This document shows positions 36,378 to 46,071 of a stretch of 64,000 nt of DNA, one piece after another (the first letter of the stretch is position 1; each line of letters starts with the position of its first letter). Source of the DNA: Cocleimonas flava (lineage in GTDB: Bacteria; Pseudomonadota; Gammaproteobacteria; Thiotrichales; Thiotrichaceae). Under the pieces are notes generated by a model. It was not told the origin of the DNA and ran no database searches. It saw nothing but the letters and a program-made list of their open reading frames with translations. The stretch covers positions 372,001 to 436,000 of the forward strand of contig NZ_SMFQ01000004.1 in assembly GCF_004339015.1 (NCBI RefSeq), read 5' to 3'. The translations under genes and the position numbers were made by a program.

Positions 36378-37337
36378 CTACATCCAGCCCAGACTACGCA
36401 GAATCATAATCCCCAAACTCACACTCACCAGTGATCCCAATGAAGTCAGCGCGATGATATTCGCTGCGAGTTTGTAGTTGCCACCAATGCCTTTCACCAT
36501 AATAAAACTGGCTGAAGCGGTGGGTGCAGAACACATCAAAAAGAGAATACCTAAATCGATGCCTCTAAACCCGACCAATATGCCGCCGAGGGTAATTGCG
36601 AAAGGCACGATAAATAATTTGGAAACGGTCGCGTAGATTGTCTTATTCGGGTTTGATTTCAACTCCTGGAAGTTCAATGATCCACCTGTACAAATCAATG
36701 CCAAAGGCAAAGCGAGGTTGGCAAAGTACTGACCCGTTTTCGCGGCAAAATCTGGCATGGGTATATGTAAGGCGGATACGACTAAGCCGGCTGTAATACC
36801 AATAATCAACGGATTTTTAGCAATGCCTTTGATGATTTTACCGACACTTTGATCGACCTGAGAAGAACGGTTGAGCGTGATCACAGATAACACGTTATAC
36901 AGCCCAGTAATAAACCCTAAGTACAATGAAGCCGCAATCAAACCCGCTTCGCCATAGGCATTTACACAATAAGCCAGACCAATAAAACCCATGTTCGCGC
37001 GGAAAGCACCTTGTACGAAAACCCCTCTATCGCTCGCGGGTTCCAGACGTTTTGCCCACAGCCCTAACAGCACAAAGACAACAATCGTTGCTATCGCTGC
37101 ATAAATAATAAGCGGTAGATTATTCACTTCTTCCAAGGGTGTTTTTTGAATACCAAAAAACAATAATAACGGCAGTGAGATATTAAAAACGACCTTAGAG
37201 CTCACATCAATGAACGAGTCGTTGATGAAATTGATACGCTTAAGAAAAATACCGACGAGAAGAACGATAAAGATTGGCGTAGTGACTGTGAGTGAAAAGC
37301 CGAGGCTTTCTAAAAGAGTCGTCATAAGAACATTCAA
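36378..37337 (-). CDS. AEC family (auxin efflux carrier) transporter
   Basis: A 319-residue membrane protein with about ten hydrophobic segments arranged as two halves of five, the AEC fold. It begins with PIFIVLLVGIFLKRINFIND and has ISLPLLLFFGIQ, both usual in the family. Bacterial AEC members export or import organic anions such as malonate or malate. The substrate is not visible. It lies 51 bp upstream of the sbcC end on the same strand. Confidence 0.86.
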   Translation of the reverse strand: MNVLMTTLLESLGFSLTVTTPIFIVLLVGIFLKRINFINDSFIDVSSKVVFNISLPLLLFFGIQKTPLEEVNNLPLIIYAAIATIVVFVLLGLWAKRLEPASDRGVFVQGAFRANMGFIGLAYCVNAYGEAGLIAASLYLGFITGLYNVLSVITLNRSSQVDQSVGKIIKGIAKNPLIIGITAGLVVSALHIPMPDFAAKTGQYFANLALPLALICTGGSLNFQELKSNPNKTIYATVSKLFIVPFAITLGGILVGFRGIDLGILFLMCSAPTASASFIMVKGIGGNYKLAANIIALTSLGSLVSVSLGIMILRSLGWM

Positions 37338-37388
37338 GTAGAATTAAAAACAGATTGTGGAGGACTGATAAAAATAGTCAAACAAATT

Positions 37389-40300
37389 TTAGTTAACTAA
37401 TTCAATATAACTTCCTTCCATCCTGCTTTTCACATCTATTCTCACAGGGATTTGTTCTTTCAATTCCGATACATGAGAAATAATACCCACCATCCGACCC
37501 GTATCGCGCAAATCCATTAAGGTGCGAATCGCCAGATCCAGAGAGTCCGCATCGAGACTACCGAAACCTTCGTCGATGAATAAAGTATCCAGATGAATCC
37601 CGCCCGCATAGGCTTGCACCACATCGGATAAGCCCAATGCAAGCGACAGCGATGCCATAAAACTCTCGCCGCCTGACAAGGTTGAAACAGGACGAATTTT
37701 ACCCGTGTAGCTATCTTCCACTTCCAGTTCTAATCCCGATGCCTTGTTACCTTTGGCTCGATCTTCCTTGCGCAATAAATTGTAACGGCCTTTACTCATC
37801 AGCTTTAATCGATGGCTTGCATCAATCAACACATCATCCAGCAGAACACTCAATACAAAGCGTTGCAGACTGATTTTATTACCGGTATTGCCATTCGCGA
37901 CATTGGATAAAGTCCCAATGATTTTGTATTCGTCTTCTTCGGCTTGTTGGCTTTTACTGATCTCATTTAAGGTTTTCTGAGCTTGTTCAAAATTGCCCAG
38001 CTCTTTATCTTTCTCTTTGCTTTGCTGCTCAATTTGATTTTTTTCATCATCCAGACTTTGTAACTGCGTTGCCAATAAAGTCATATCGGGTTTGACCTTG
38101 CCTTTCAGCGCAGCCTGCTGATTCTCAATGATGCCACTCACTTTTTGCAACTCTTGCGTGTATTCTTCGATTGTCGTTTTGATAACGGCTAAGGCAGCTT
38201 CATCCAGTCGTGCCTGTTGATACGCCGCTTCATTCTCAAAATCACTTTTTTCCAAAGCAGACTGCCAGGCAGATTGCGCTTTTTCTAATTCTGATTTTAA
38301 TTTCTGTTGCGCCTGCTGTTGATTTTTTAAGTTAGTCTCCGCTTCGGTTTTCTCATTGCTCGCGGCTGCCTGTAGCTGCTGAGCCTGAGCAATACTGTTG
38401 TTAAGCGCTTCGATGTTTTCATTAACGCGCTGAATTTCTGCGTTTAACGATGTCAGATCGCGGTACTCTTCGGGCAGTGCTTTCTCGGCATTTGCTACCA
38501 GCGCTTTGCTTGCTTCCAGTTGTCCGTTCAACTCAGATTTTTGCGCTTGCAACTGATCCTGATTTTTTCTCGCGTTCTCTATCTGGGTTTTTAACTGGTC
38601 TATTTTTTCTTTTAGTTCGGTTAATTGTTTTTGCTGATTTTCCTGCAAAGCTAACTGTTGCGTTAATGCCTGATGTTCTTTATTCAGCTCATCCAATGAG
38701 ATACTGGCGATGTCATTCCATTGCTTTTGTAATTCTGCTAATTGCTCTTTAAAACCATTCAGGCTGGAGCGTAAACTTAAAAATGCCTCTTGAGCCTTTG
38801 CATGTTTCTCTCTCGCAACTGTCACAGCGCTTTGCGCTAATTCTCGATCATGATCTGTCGGTAAATCTTCCTCACTGTAAGCAGGTTGCGGATGCTCAAA
38901 ACTACCACACACAGGACATGCCTGATCGTCTTGTAAATCTTTGGCAAGAATCGCAGCTTGCGCCTGATGCCATTTTAACTCTAAGGACTTTGCCTTTATA
39001 TCTTCCGCTTCAAGACTAGCCTTTAAACGTTTACCATTCTGGGTGAGCTCTGTTAACTCTTGCGTCAGCGTCGCTATTTTAGTGTCTAACGCTTCATAGT
39101 TTTGGCGTTTTTTGATCTGATCAGACAGCGTTTGTAATCGCAGTTTTAACGTTGCTTCATTGCTAAGCTGTGCTTCAAGTGCGGCTTTTTCTTTGTCTGT
39201 CGTTTCCTGATTTTGTAGCAGGTTATTAAGCGCAACTTGCGCCTCGGTAAACTGTTTTTCAACCGCGACAAAATTGTCCTTTATGGCTTTAAGCTTTACA
39301 GATTCTTTGTTTAAAACTTCGCCCTTTTCCTGATAGCTTTTTAAATGAATTATTTGTTCTTTTTTCTTATCAAGTTCAATTTGGCGTTGTGGGTTTTTTA
39401 ATAGATCTTCTTCTGCACTTTTCAGTTTCGTTACAGCCGTTTGATGACGCTCTTCAATCGCTGTTAACTGTGTAGATGATTCCTCATAGGCATTTTTGGC
39501 TTTTGATAAATCAGAAAATACGGATGTGATTTTTTCAGCAACAGCGGCAAGCGAAAGCTGTTCTTGCTTTTGTTTGATCTCACTTTCTTGTTGCTTTAAT
39601 GCTTCGAATCTTTCTTCCTGTTGTTTTAAATTCTGGAAGTCCTTTTCTAAATCTTTGGCTTTTTCGAATGCCTTGACTGATTCTAAATACGCCGTGTTTT
39701 TTACCGCCAATTCTGCTTTTAAGGTTTTCACTTCAGGCTTGATTTGATTGATGATCAGTTCCAGTGCTTCAAGGTTTTCGACACCTACATTTTGGAACAC
39801 GCCTTCTTGCTGATCTTTTAAACCCTGAACTTTTTTGGCGACGACACTGGCTTGTGCCCTTAATTTATCTTCAATGCGTTTGTAAACATGCGTTTCAAAT
39901 AGCTGGCTGAATATTTTCTCACGGTCTTTAGAATCCGCCATCAACAACTGTCTGAATTGTCCTTGTGGTAGCACCATAACCTGACGAAACTGATCAACTT
40001 GTAAGCCAGTTAACTGCTCAATCATCTGAGTCGCATCTGAGACCTTTCGTGCGACTAAATTCTGCGCGATCTTGCGACTAGCATCCAAACGGTTTAACTC
40101 AGCACTCGCTGCCTGTTTGGTCGTTCCTTCCCCTTTAGTCTTTGCTCGCTCCTGCTCGGGCACACGTTTAATTTGGTAAAGCTCACCACCTAATTCAAAC
40201 ACAAATTCAACTTCGGTGAGTAAATCATCGGGCGCAAAGTCACAGCGCATTTGCATCGCTTCGCGTTCTTTTCCGGTGGTTTGGCCGTAAAGCGCAAAAC

Positions 40301-40445
40301 AGATCGCATCGAGAATCGTGGTTTTACCTGAACCGGTTGTGCCATTTATTAAAAACAATGGGTTCTCGCCCAATGCCTCAAAATCAATCACTTCTGTATT
40401 GATAAATGGCCCAAAGGCAGTCATGGAAAGTTTTATCGGTTTCAT
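37389..40445 (-). CDS. sbcC: Exonuclease subunit SbcC
   Basis: A 1018-residue SMC-like ATPase. Walker A GTTGSGKTT lies at residues 34-42, followed by long Gln/Lys/Glu-rich coiled coils with the zinc hook CPVCG near residue 510. The C-terminal ABC signature TLSGGESFMASLSLALG and Walker B LFIDEGFGSLD complete it. With SbcD it cleaves hairpins and palindromes and processes DNA ends. It follows sbcD by 15 bp. Note that the window contains many palindromic repeats, the kind of DNA SbcCD attacks. Confidence 0.96.
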   Translation of the reverse strand: MKPIKLSMTAFGPFINTEVIDFEALGENPLFLINGTTGSGKTTILDAICFALYGQTTGKEREAMQMRCDFAPDDLLTEVEFVFELGGELYQIKRVPEQERAKTKGEGTTKQAASAELNRLDASRKIAQNLVARKVSDATQMIEQLTGLQVDQFRQVMVLPQGQFRQLLMADSKDREKIFSQLFETHVYKRIEDKLRAQASVVAKKVQGLKDQQEGVFQNVGVENLEALELIINQIKPEVKTLKAELAVKNTAYLESVKAFEKAKDLEKDFQNLKQQEERFEALKQQESEIKQKQEQLSLAAVAEKITSVFSDLSKAKNAYEESSTQLTAIEERHQTAVTKLKSAEEDLLKNPQRQIELDKKKEQIIHLKSYQEKGEVLNKESVKLKAIKDNFVAVEKQFTEAQVALNNLLQNQETTDKEKAALEAQLSNEATLKLRLQTLSDQIKKRQNYEALDTKIATLTQELTELTQNGKRLKASLEAEDIKAKSLELKWHQAQAAILAKDLQDDQACPVCGSFEHPQPAYSEEDLPTDHDRELAQSAVTVAREKHAKAQEAFLSLRSSLNGFKEQLAELQKQWNDIASISLDELNKEHQALTQQLALQENQQKQLTELKEKIDQLKTQIENARKNQDQLQAQKSELNGQLEASKALVANAEKALPEEYRDLTSLNAEIQRVNENIEALNNSIAQAQQLQAAASNEKTEAETNLKNQQQAQQKLKSELEKAQSAWQSALEKSDFENEAAYQQARLDEAALAVIKTTIEEYTQELQKVSGIIENQQAALKGKVKPDMTLLATQLQSLDDEKNQIEQQSKEKDKELGNFEQAQKTLNEISKSQQAEEDEYKIIGTLSNVANGNTGNKISLQRFVLSVLLDDVLIDASHRLKLMSKGRYNLLRKEDRAKGNKASGLELEVEDSYTGKIRPVSTLSGGESFMASLSLALGLSDVVQAYAGGIHLDTLFIDEGFGSLDADSLDLAIRTLMDLRDTGRMVGIISHVSELKEQIPVRIDVKSRMEGSYIELVN

Positions 40446-40460
40446 TGGGTAAACTCTTAA

Positions 40461-41618
40461 CTAATCAGCTTCGTTATTACTGTGGATTTCATCAAGTATT
40501 GTCTCTAATACTTTCTCCTGATCTTTATCTAATGCCTGATCTTGAACCTGATTGTAAAAGTCTTTAAACATCGATAATTCGCCTTTTTTCAGTAAATCCC
40601 GATGCGCTAATTTCTGCTCACCCGATGACATTAAACCAGGTCGCTCAAGATGAAGTACATTGGGATACACTTGGCGCAGTTTACCCATAGGATCAAGAAT
40701 CGCGTGTTTATCCGTTAAACTAATCAGCAGATAATCTTCTGGATGTTTATCCGTTTTTGCCGCTTCGATAATCTCATCAAATGCGCCAGAAATTGAACGC
40801 ATATCGTGCAATGCTTTCAACCCAACCTGCTTAATCTCACACTCACCTTTCTCATCCATATCAACCAGGGTAATGGATTTATTATGATGCTCTTCTGAGA
40901 ATGAGTATTTAAGGATAGAACCAGAATAACGAATGTTCTTTTCGGTGCGATGTTGCTGACTATGTAAATGCCCTAATGCCGTGTAATTAAAGCTTTTAAA
41001 GTGCTTGGTTGTAACATGCTCGGCACCACCTACCGACAAAGGCCTTTCGGATTCACAGCCATCACCGCCTGCAAGAAAACAATGGCTGATAGCAACCGAA
41101 CGTTGTTTTTTATGATCAGGAATTTCTTTAATGATCCTTGCCATGCATTGATCGTGCGTTCTTAAATCAGCCGAATCATCATCATCCTCAACAAACACAC
41201 TACGCACAGTCGCCGGATCAGCATAAGGAATGGAATAAAACGTCACCTCCCCAAACGCATCGTTTAACACAACCGTTTCAACCTTTTTGCTTAAAGGCCC
41301 AGTGATATACAAATTTGCCTGAGACAATTGGCGAGAACCAAAGCTCAATCGTTCTGGGCTATCGTGATTACCCGCAATCATAATCACCGGAATATCAAGC
41401 ACATTACATAACTGGTTTAAGGTCTTATCAACAAGGCTAACCGCAGACGCAGGCGGAATCGCACGATCGTAAATATCGCCCGCAATAATCACCACATCAA
41501 CCGCTTCAGATTTAGCGATGTCAATGATCTGATCTAAAACATAAGCCTGATCGTCAACCAGAGAAACATTGTGAAATTGCCGCCCAATATGCCAGTCTGA
41601 TGTGTGTAATATCCGCAT
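40461..41618 (-). CDS. sbcD: Exonuclease subunit SbcD
   Basis: A 385-residue calcineurin-like nuclease. Metal-binding motifs visible are RILHTSDWHIGR, IIAGDIYDRAIPP, IAGNHDSPERLSFGS and YTALGHLHSQQH. It is the partner of SbcC in the Mre11-Rad50-like complex. It begins the sbcDC operon; the 237 bp upstream hold a dispersed repeat copy. Confidence 0.96.
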   Translation of the reverse strand: MRILHTSDWHIGRQFHNVSLVDDQAYVLDQIIDIAKSEAVDVVIIAGDIYDRAIPPASAVSLVDKTLNQLCNVLDIPVIMIAGNHDSPERLSFGSRQLSQANLYITGPLSKKVETVVLNDAFGEVTFYSIPYADPATVRSVFVEDDDDSADLRTHDQCMARIIKEIPDHKKQRSVAISHCFLAGGDGCESERPLSVGGAEHVTTKHFKSFNYTALGHLHSQQHRTEKNIRYSGSILKYSFSEEHHNKSITLVDMDEKGECEIKQVGLKALHDMRSISGAFDEIIEAAKTDKHPEDYLLISLTDKHAILDPMGKLRQVYPNVLHLERPGLMSSGEQKLAHRDLLKKGELSMFKDFYNQVQDQALDKDQEKVLETILDEIHSNNEAD

Positions 41619-41722
41619 TTAAAATTGTCTCATTAAGATCAGATGGACAGTGTAAATGACAATCACCCAATATCACAATCATCTGTATTTTGTTTTTTAG
41701 GGCGGTTAGAAATATTGGAAAG

Positions 41723-41748
41723 GCCCCCCCCTACTTTGGGGCATTTTT
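41723..41748 (+). repeat. Dispersed repeat with C8 tract upstream of sbcD
   Basis: CCCCCCCCTACTTTGGGGCA then TTTTTA. The GGGG arm is present, so a hairpin is possible. It lies between two minus-strand genes in plus orientation, so it would not terminate the KTSC gene transcript with its T-tract. Confidence 0.85.
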
Positions 41749-41855
41749 ATTCATAAACAATTTAATTCATTTCCTTACCCTCAGTTCTATTTCACCTTCG
41801 AGGCGATATAATAAAGGGTTTTATTGCTGCTCCGTCTTTCCTATAATTTTAACAA

Positions 41856-42074
41856 CTATAGCCGTTCGTATGGATAAACATTCTTAAAACTCCTGTTGAG
41901 ATAAGAACCAACGGATGCTGCTGTTAGTAAGTTATTAAATTCATATTCAGGCACACCTTTGTATGCGTAAGTTGAGCCATCTAAAAACTCAACATATGCA
42001 TTTTCTGTATCTGGATCGTATCCAACAGCGGCGATATTTGATGAGCTTACGGGTTGCATTTCTGGTATTGACAT
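41856..42074 (-). CDS. KTSC-domain small protein
   Basis: A 72-residue protein with the KTSC-domain layout: NIAAVGYDPDTENAYVEF, DGSTYAYKGVP and the end SVGSYLNRSFKNVYPYERL. KTSC proteins are small, often near nucleic-acid enzymes, and of unknown function. AAGGA precedes ATG 42074. It is 9 bp after herA, so it is the third gene of the SIR2-herA operon and a candidate accessory or regulator of that defence system. Confidence 0.82.
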   Translation of the reverse strand: MSIPEMQPVSSSNIAAVGYDPDTENAYVEFLDGSTYAYKGVPEYEFNNLLTAASVGSYLNRSFKNVYPYERL

Positions 42075-42083
42075 ATTTTTTCC

Positions 42084-43859
42084 TTAATTGAAAGTTTGAT
42101 TTCGCCAGTTACGGATACTGACTTCGTACTCTTTTGTTTTCGGCTTTTCGTTCCCCCAAAGCATTGAGGCAATAGGATCTGAACTTTTACCAGCATTATT
42201 CGCTTGGAAGAATTTGATTCGTGAAGGTATGCGCACTGCCTCGCCACTGACAATAGCCTCGCCTGTCCTTAATCCGGAAAGCACATCTGCCATTTCACGT
42301 AACTCATCCTGCATAGCTGAAGTAACATGCCCTTTATCACGAGTATTTGTCATCCTTAAGGCGATAATTGAACCACACTGACTCAAAACAGTTTCGTCTA
42401 ATTCTGATGGACGCTGAGTAACAAGCAACATGCCTACGCCATACTTTCTTCCTTCTTTTGCAATAGCTTGCACAGTTCTTGATGATATTGAGTCTTCACC
42501 CGCTTTTAAGTATGCATGCGCCTCATCCAAAACTAAGAGTAATGGCTGCTTCTTTCCACCTACAAGTGTATTTTGACCCCAGTAAAGAGCATCGTAAATA
42601 ATCTTTAAAATACAGCCTGAAATTGTCTGCATTATATTTGACGGTATTGCTGACAAATCAAAAACTGAAACTGGAGCATCGTGACCAAACCATATTGAGA
42701 ACAAATTTGGCAAATCATTTTTGATAGTACCATCTAGTTCTGGTGTGTATCCGTCTGGTTTAAATAAAAAATTGTAACTTTGATCGAGGAGTCGAGAACG
42801 CATTCCATCTAGAAAACCCAATAATCCTTTGGCTTTATTGTTCAAGAATGGGGCGCTACTACCAAGGCCTGCAGTTGGGTATTGGTTAGACTTTAATTTA
42901 GCTGGGTCACCAGATACAGTCAGGGCTTCTATTGTTGTTCTGTCGGTAGCAAATGTGATTCGCTCAAAATTATCTAACTCAAACCAAAGCTTATTAATTG
43001 AAAAAGGAATTGGGCTATCAGCAGTTATTGCTTCTTCTCGGAGTCCGCCGAGTTTAGTAGCTGACGTACGTTTAAGCTCTAAAACTTTTCCTCTAATATA
43101 ATCTTCATTCTGATCTGAGAGCTTACCGGGGAATATTGCCATCAATTCTTTGAAAGGTAATGCCCAATAAGGAACACATAATTCAACTTCACCCTTCGCC
43201 ATATCGGCATCCACTTTGAACACGCGGCATCTTCCTGATAAGGAACTTGAATACTCTCCATGTGGATCTAACATGAGAATTCGCGCACTAGGCAATGATT
43301 TATCTGCAATAGATTTAACTACTACGCTAACAGCATTGGATTTTCCACTACCTGTAGCACCGATTATCGCGCAGTGTCTCGATATGAGCTTATCCAAATC
43401 CATTTGTGCAGCGAGACCTTCAGATGCGCTTTGGTTACCAACTATAATTGAAGATTGAGAGTTATATCCACCATATACAATTCGAAGATCTTCATTTGTT
43501 ACAAGGTGTACTTGATCACCAGAGGTTGGAGATTGTAGTACACCTCTTTCAAAAGAAGAACCAACCTGTTCACCAACTAAAATCATTCGTAACCAGCGAT
43601 GTCCATCTACGATTGATGGGTTTTCTTTGTAAGCCACTAACAATGTTTCAGGCATCGCTAGCACACCTGCTTGAGTAATCAGTCCATAGAGATTTGCGTA
43701 ACCGAGTGGTATCTTAAGAAACGAGCCAATTTGACCTATTCTGTAAACAGTACCATCAATAATTGGCATATTTGAAGGATAGTTACTTGCCATTTTTATG
43801 GTAACTGAATTGCCACTGACGCTTTCGACTTGGCCTATATGCGTTGGATTATGTTTCAT
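42084..43859 (-). CDS. herA: HerA-type hexameric ATPase, SIR2 partner
   Basis: A 591-residue FtsK/HerA ATPase. An N-terminal beta-barrel (HAS-like, residues 1-110) precedes Walker A GATGSGKS (167-174), MLDPHGEY (196-203), Walker B LLLVLDEAH (440-448) and the motif TQRPSELDETVLSQC. In SIR2-HerA defence the HerA hexamer binds SIR2 subunits and drives nuclease/NADase activity against phage. It starts 2 bp after the SIR2 stop, so the two are coupled. Confidence 0.92.
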   Translation of the reverse strand: MKHNPTHIGQVESVSGNSVTIKMASNYPSNMPIIDGTVYRIGQIGSFLKIPLGYANLYGLITQAGVLAMPETLLVAYKENPSIVDGHRWLRMILVGEQVGSSFERGVLQSPTSGDQVHLVTNEDLRIVYGGYNSQSSIIVGNQSASEGLAAQMDLDKLISRHCAIIGATGSGKSNAVSVVVKSIADKSLPSARILMLDPHGEYSSSLSGRCRVFKVDADMAKGEVELCVPYWALPFKELMAIFPGKLSDQNEDYIRGKVLELKRTSATKLGGLREEAITADSPIPFSINKLWFELDNFERITFATDRTTIEALTVSGDPAKLKSNQYPTAGLGSSAPFLNNKAKGLLGFLDGMRSRLLDQSYNFLFKPDGYTPELDGTIKNDLPNLFSIWFGHDAPVSVFDLSAIPSNIMQTISGCILKIIYDALYWGQNTLVGGKKQPLLLVLDEAHAYLKAGEDSISSRTVQAIAKEGRKYGVGMLLVTQRPSELDETVLSQCGSIIALRMTNTRDKGHVTSAMQDELREMADVLSGLRTGEAIVSGEAVRIPSRIKFFQANNAGKSSDPIASMLWGNEKPKTKEYEVSIRNWRNQTFN

Positions 43860-43861
43860 AA

Positions 43862-45136
43862 TTATTTTACTGTTTCTGTATCAGATGATGACAAGTCATT
43901 AAGAAACTCAGTGAGCTTGCAAAAATCAGGTAAACAGAATTCACCGGTGCCTTCCCATCGTTCACCTCCCTTATGTTCACCTGTTTCTTCTAAAGGTATA
44001 GCACCGTCCTCATCAAAATATTGACTGACTCGAATCAAGTCTTCTATCTTTGGTTCACCTCTAAGACGCCATTCACCAAGCTTTCCTCCTATTACAGCAT
44101 GCCGTAAACCATACACAGACATTTTTCCGCCAGTCCCATGAATAGCCATTTCCTGTAATGCGTTTGTAGTATCAGCAAGTTCAAATACTGCCTTACCATC
44201 TTTGTCGATTACTTTGTCATAATACATAGCAATAACATGTGAGTTTGCTCCACGACGAAGTGATGTGGCTATCCTTTCATTAATATGTTTATCACCAAAG
44301 GAGTAGCCACACGTAATCAACACTGCATCATCTTGCTGTAAAAATGTGCAAAGACGATCAATTAGACCAACATAAGGTTGCTTCTTAGAGGTGTTATATT
44401 TTAAATGAGATGGATATATCAGAATATCTTCGTCAGATGATTCTTTATTACGAACTACTGCTTTATCACGCTCTCGATACGTCCAACCTAGTGAACCATG
44501 CATCTTCCAGAGTTTGACTAGGTGTGGATATGCTTCAATATCTTCAACCGCTTCAGGACAAAAAAATGGTTCGTAACTACCAGAAAAACCATCAAAGTAA
44601 GGTTCGCCAGAATTTTCCAATGCAATTTCAAAAAGGTAGTCGTAATTGGTAGTGAAAATTTCTGCAGGATATCTTCTCCTTGCCTTCGAAATCCAACTGG
44701 AAAGATTTGAGTGGGCGAGCTTACTTATGTCTTTATCTGGCAAAAGATTGTGAACAGATACTAGTTCTACAACTTCCAGCTTCACAAACGTAGCAAGGTC
44801 TTTAAAACGCTCTGCACTTAGCCCATTAAGAACACCACTCCCAATTACTGCTCGCTTTGCCTCTATCATTGACAGCAACGACTCTATATTGAATAAGGTA
44901 TCACCTATTTCAACCTTCATCTCATTTATGGCGGTTGCAAAATCAACCGATTCCGCTTCCACTTTATCCACAATCTTCGTGGTCATTTCTGCTATAGCAG
45001 GTATCCAAGCTGCTGAAACATTAGTTGCTAGAGATGTTCCAGCGCCAAAGAGAAATCCTATACGTTTTTTATCGGAAATTAAGATTTGATGAAAGCCGCG
45101 AATATGTTCACGAGGGTCATATGTATTTAAACTCAT
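43862..45136 (-). CDS. SIR2-domain NADase of a SIR2-HerA defence system
   Basis: A 424-residue protein with an N-terminal SIR2 fold: GFLFGAGTS (27-35), TTNYD (162-166) with the catalytic Asn164 and Asp166, KMHGS (211-215) with catalytic His213, and CGYSFGD (276-282). These are the residues of NAD-cleaving defence SIR2 proteins. The C-terminal 130 residues are system-specific. Followed by herA, this is the known SIR2-HerA (Nezha-type) anti-phage pair, expected to kill or arrest infected cells by NAD depletion. Confidence 0.92.
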   Translation of the reverse strand: MSLNTYDPREHIRGFHQILISDKKRIGFLFGAGTSLATNVSAAWIPAIAEMTTKIVDKVEAESVDFATAINEMKVEIGDTLFNIESLLSMIEAKRAVIGSGVLNGLSAERFKDLATFVKLEVVELVSVHNLLPDKDISKLAHSNLSSWISKARRRYPAEIFTTNYDYLFEIALENSGEPYFDGFSGSYEPFFCPEAVEDIEAYPHLVKLWKMHGSLGWTYRERDKAVVRNKESSDEDILIYPSHLKYNTSKKQPYVGLIDRLCTFLQQDDAVLITCGYSFGDKHINERIATSLRRGANSHVIAMYYDKVIDKDGKAVFELADTTNALQEMAIHGTGGKMSVYGLRHAVIGGKLGEWRLRGEPKIEDLIRVSQYFDEDGAIPLEETGEHKGGERWEGTGEFCLPDFCKLTEFLNDLSSSDTETVK

Positions 45137-45325
45137 TGGATACCTTCTGAGGTGATAGAAACATACATTGATGACAATTTAAAAATAATTGAAATTATTA
45201 CCATATTTAACCTTCCATTACAGAGATGTGTTTTTTAAATTAAGTCTACTTTCTACGTTTAACCCTTTTGTTAATAAACATAAATTAGATTTAAACTTGT
45301 TTAATAAAATTAGAGAAATAATTAA

Positions 45326-45467
45326 CGCGGTAACCCGCATATTTAGGTCGGATAAGTTAACCATTCCACTTCTTTTAATCTCAACGACTGAAATGTTTTA
45401 TATCGTTGTGCTTATAAGACCTACTTTAATTAATTTTGTCACCCCCCTACTTTGGGGCGTTTTTTTC
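45326..45467 (+). repeat. Composite repeat copy 1: REP-like dyad plus C6-TACTT unit
   Basis: CGGTAACCCGCAT then TAGGTCGGATAAG (45343-45355), inverted as CTTATAAGACCTA near 45411-45423, then TTAATTAATTTTGTC and the C6-TACTT repeat (45440-45467). The same order recurs at 48653-48796 with about three-quarters identity. GTAGGTCGGAT-type dyads are the REP/MITE-like class. Confidence 0.85.
45440..45467 (+). repeat. Dispersed C6-TACTT repeat within composite copy 1
   Basis: CACCCCCCTACTTTGGGGCG then a T7 tract. It is consensus-like with an intact hairpin. It lies between the SIR2 gene start and the toxin gene end, both minus strand. Confidence 0.88.
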
Positions 45468-45523
45468 TTGTACTGATAAAGCCATCAAAAATCACTCTAC
45501 ATAGTGTTCTAATTAACTAAGCT

Positions 45524-45811
45524 TTATTCGTTTAAATGCTTCCATTTTTTTGATTGATGAAAAACTCTCAATACCGTTATCAATTCTGATTCTGCCAAAT
45601 AAACTAGGGTATATGGCGTGCCCGAAACAACGTGTTCTCTGGTTTTATGAATTCGACCTGCTTTTGCCAATAACGGGTGTTCAATCAGGATATCGACCGG
45701 ATTGAGAATTTTGTTTGCCAACCTGCTAGCGGATTCAGGGTTTTCTCGTTCAATAAATTCTCGTATTTCAATCAAGTCGTTGATTGCATCTGACTCCCAC
45801 CTTATTTGCAT
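45524..45811 (-). CDS. parE: ParE/RelE-family toxin
   Basis: A 95-residue protein with the family sequence IRWESDAINDLIEIREFIERENP and the C-terminal YTLVYLAESELITVLRVFHQSKKW. RelE-family toxins cleave mRNA; ParE types poison gyrase. Divergence prevents a firm choice, and the RHH-type antitoxin favours ParE. It overlaps the antitoxin gene by 10 bp, a standard TA architecture. Confidence 0.88.
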   Translation of the reverse strand: MQIRWESDAINDLIEIREFIERENPESASRLANKILNPVDILIEHPLLAKAGRIHKTREHVVSGTPYTLVYLAESELITVLRVFHQSKKWKHLNE

Positions 45812-46071
45812 TGAGGTGTTTTTCCTTCGTCAGTTGTTCCCCAGCTTTTTAGCCAATCACCCACTGCATCATGACCTGCAAATTCGGCATCGCCTTCTTG
45901 CACTTTAGCTAAGGTTGATTCAATCGCCTTAATCTGCCACGACTCATGCTCAACATACTGCTCAATCGCATGTGCCATTAACCAGGCTTTCGATCTATCA
46001 GTAATTTTTGCTAATTCATCAAGCCGCTCTAACACTTCTATGGGCAAACGAATTGAAACTGTCTGGGTCAT
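45802..46071 (-). CDS. Ribbon-helix-helix antitoxin
   Basis: An 89-residue protein with the CopG/RHH start TQTVSIRLPIEVLERLDELAKITDRSKAWLM, then a helical toxin-binding tail. It represses the operon and neutralises the downstream toxin. The 3' end overlaps the toxin start. It is upstream of the toxin, as usual. Confidence 0.9.
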   Translation of the reverse strand: MTQTVSIRLPIEVLERLDELAKITDRSKAWLMAHAIEQYVEHESWQIKAIESTLAKVQEGDAEFAGHDAVGDWLKSWGTTDEGKTPQCK

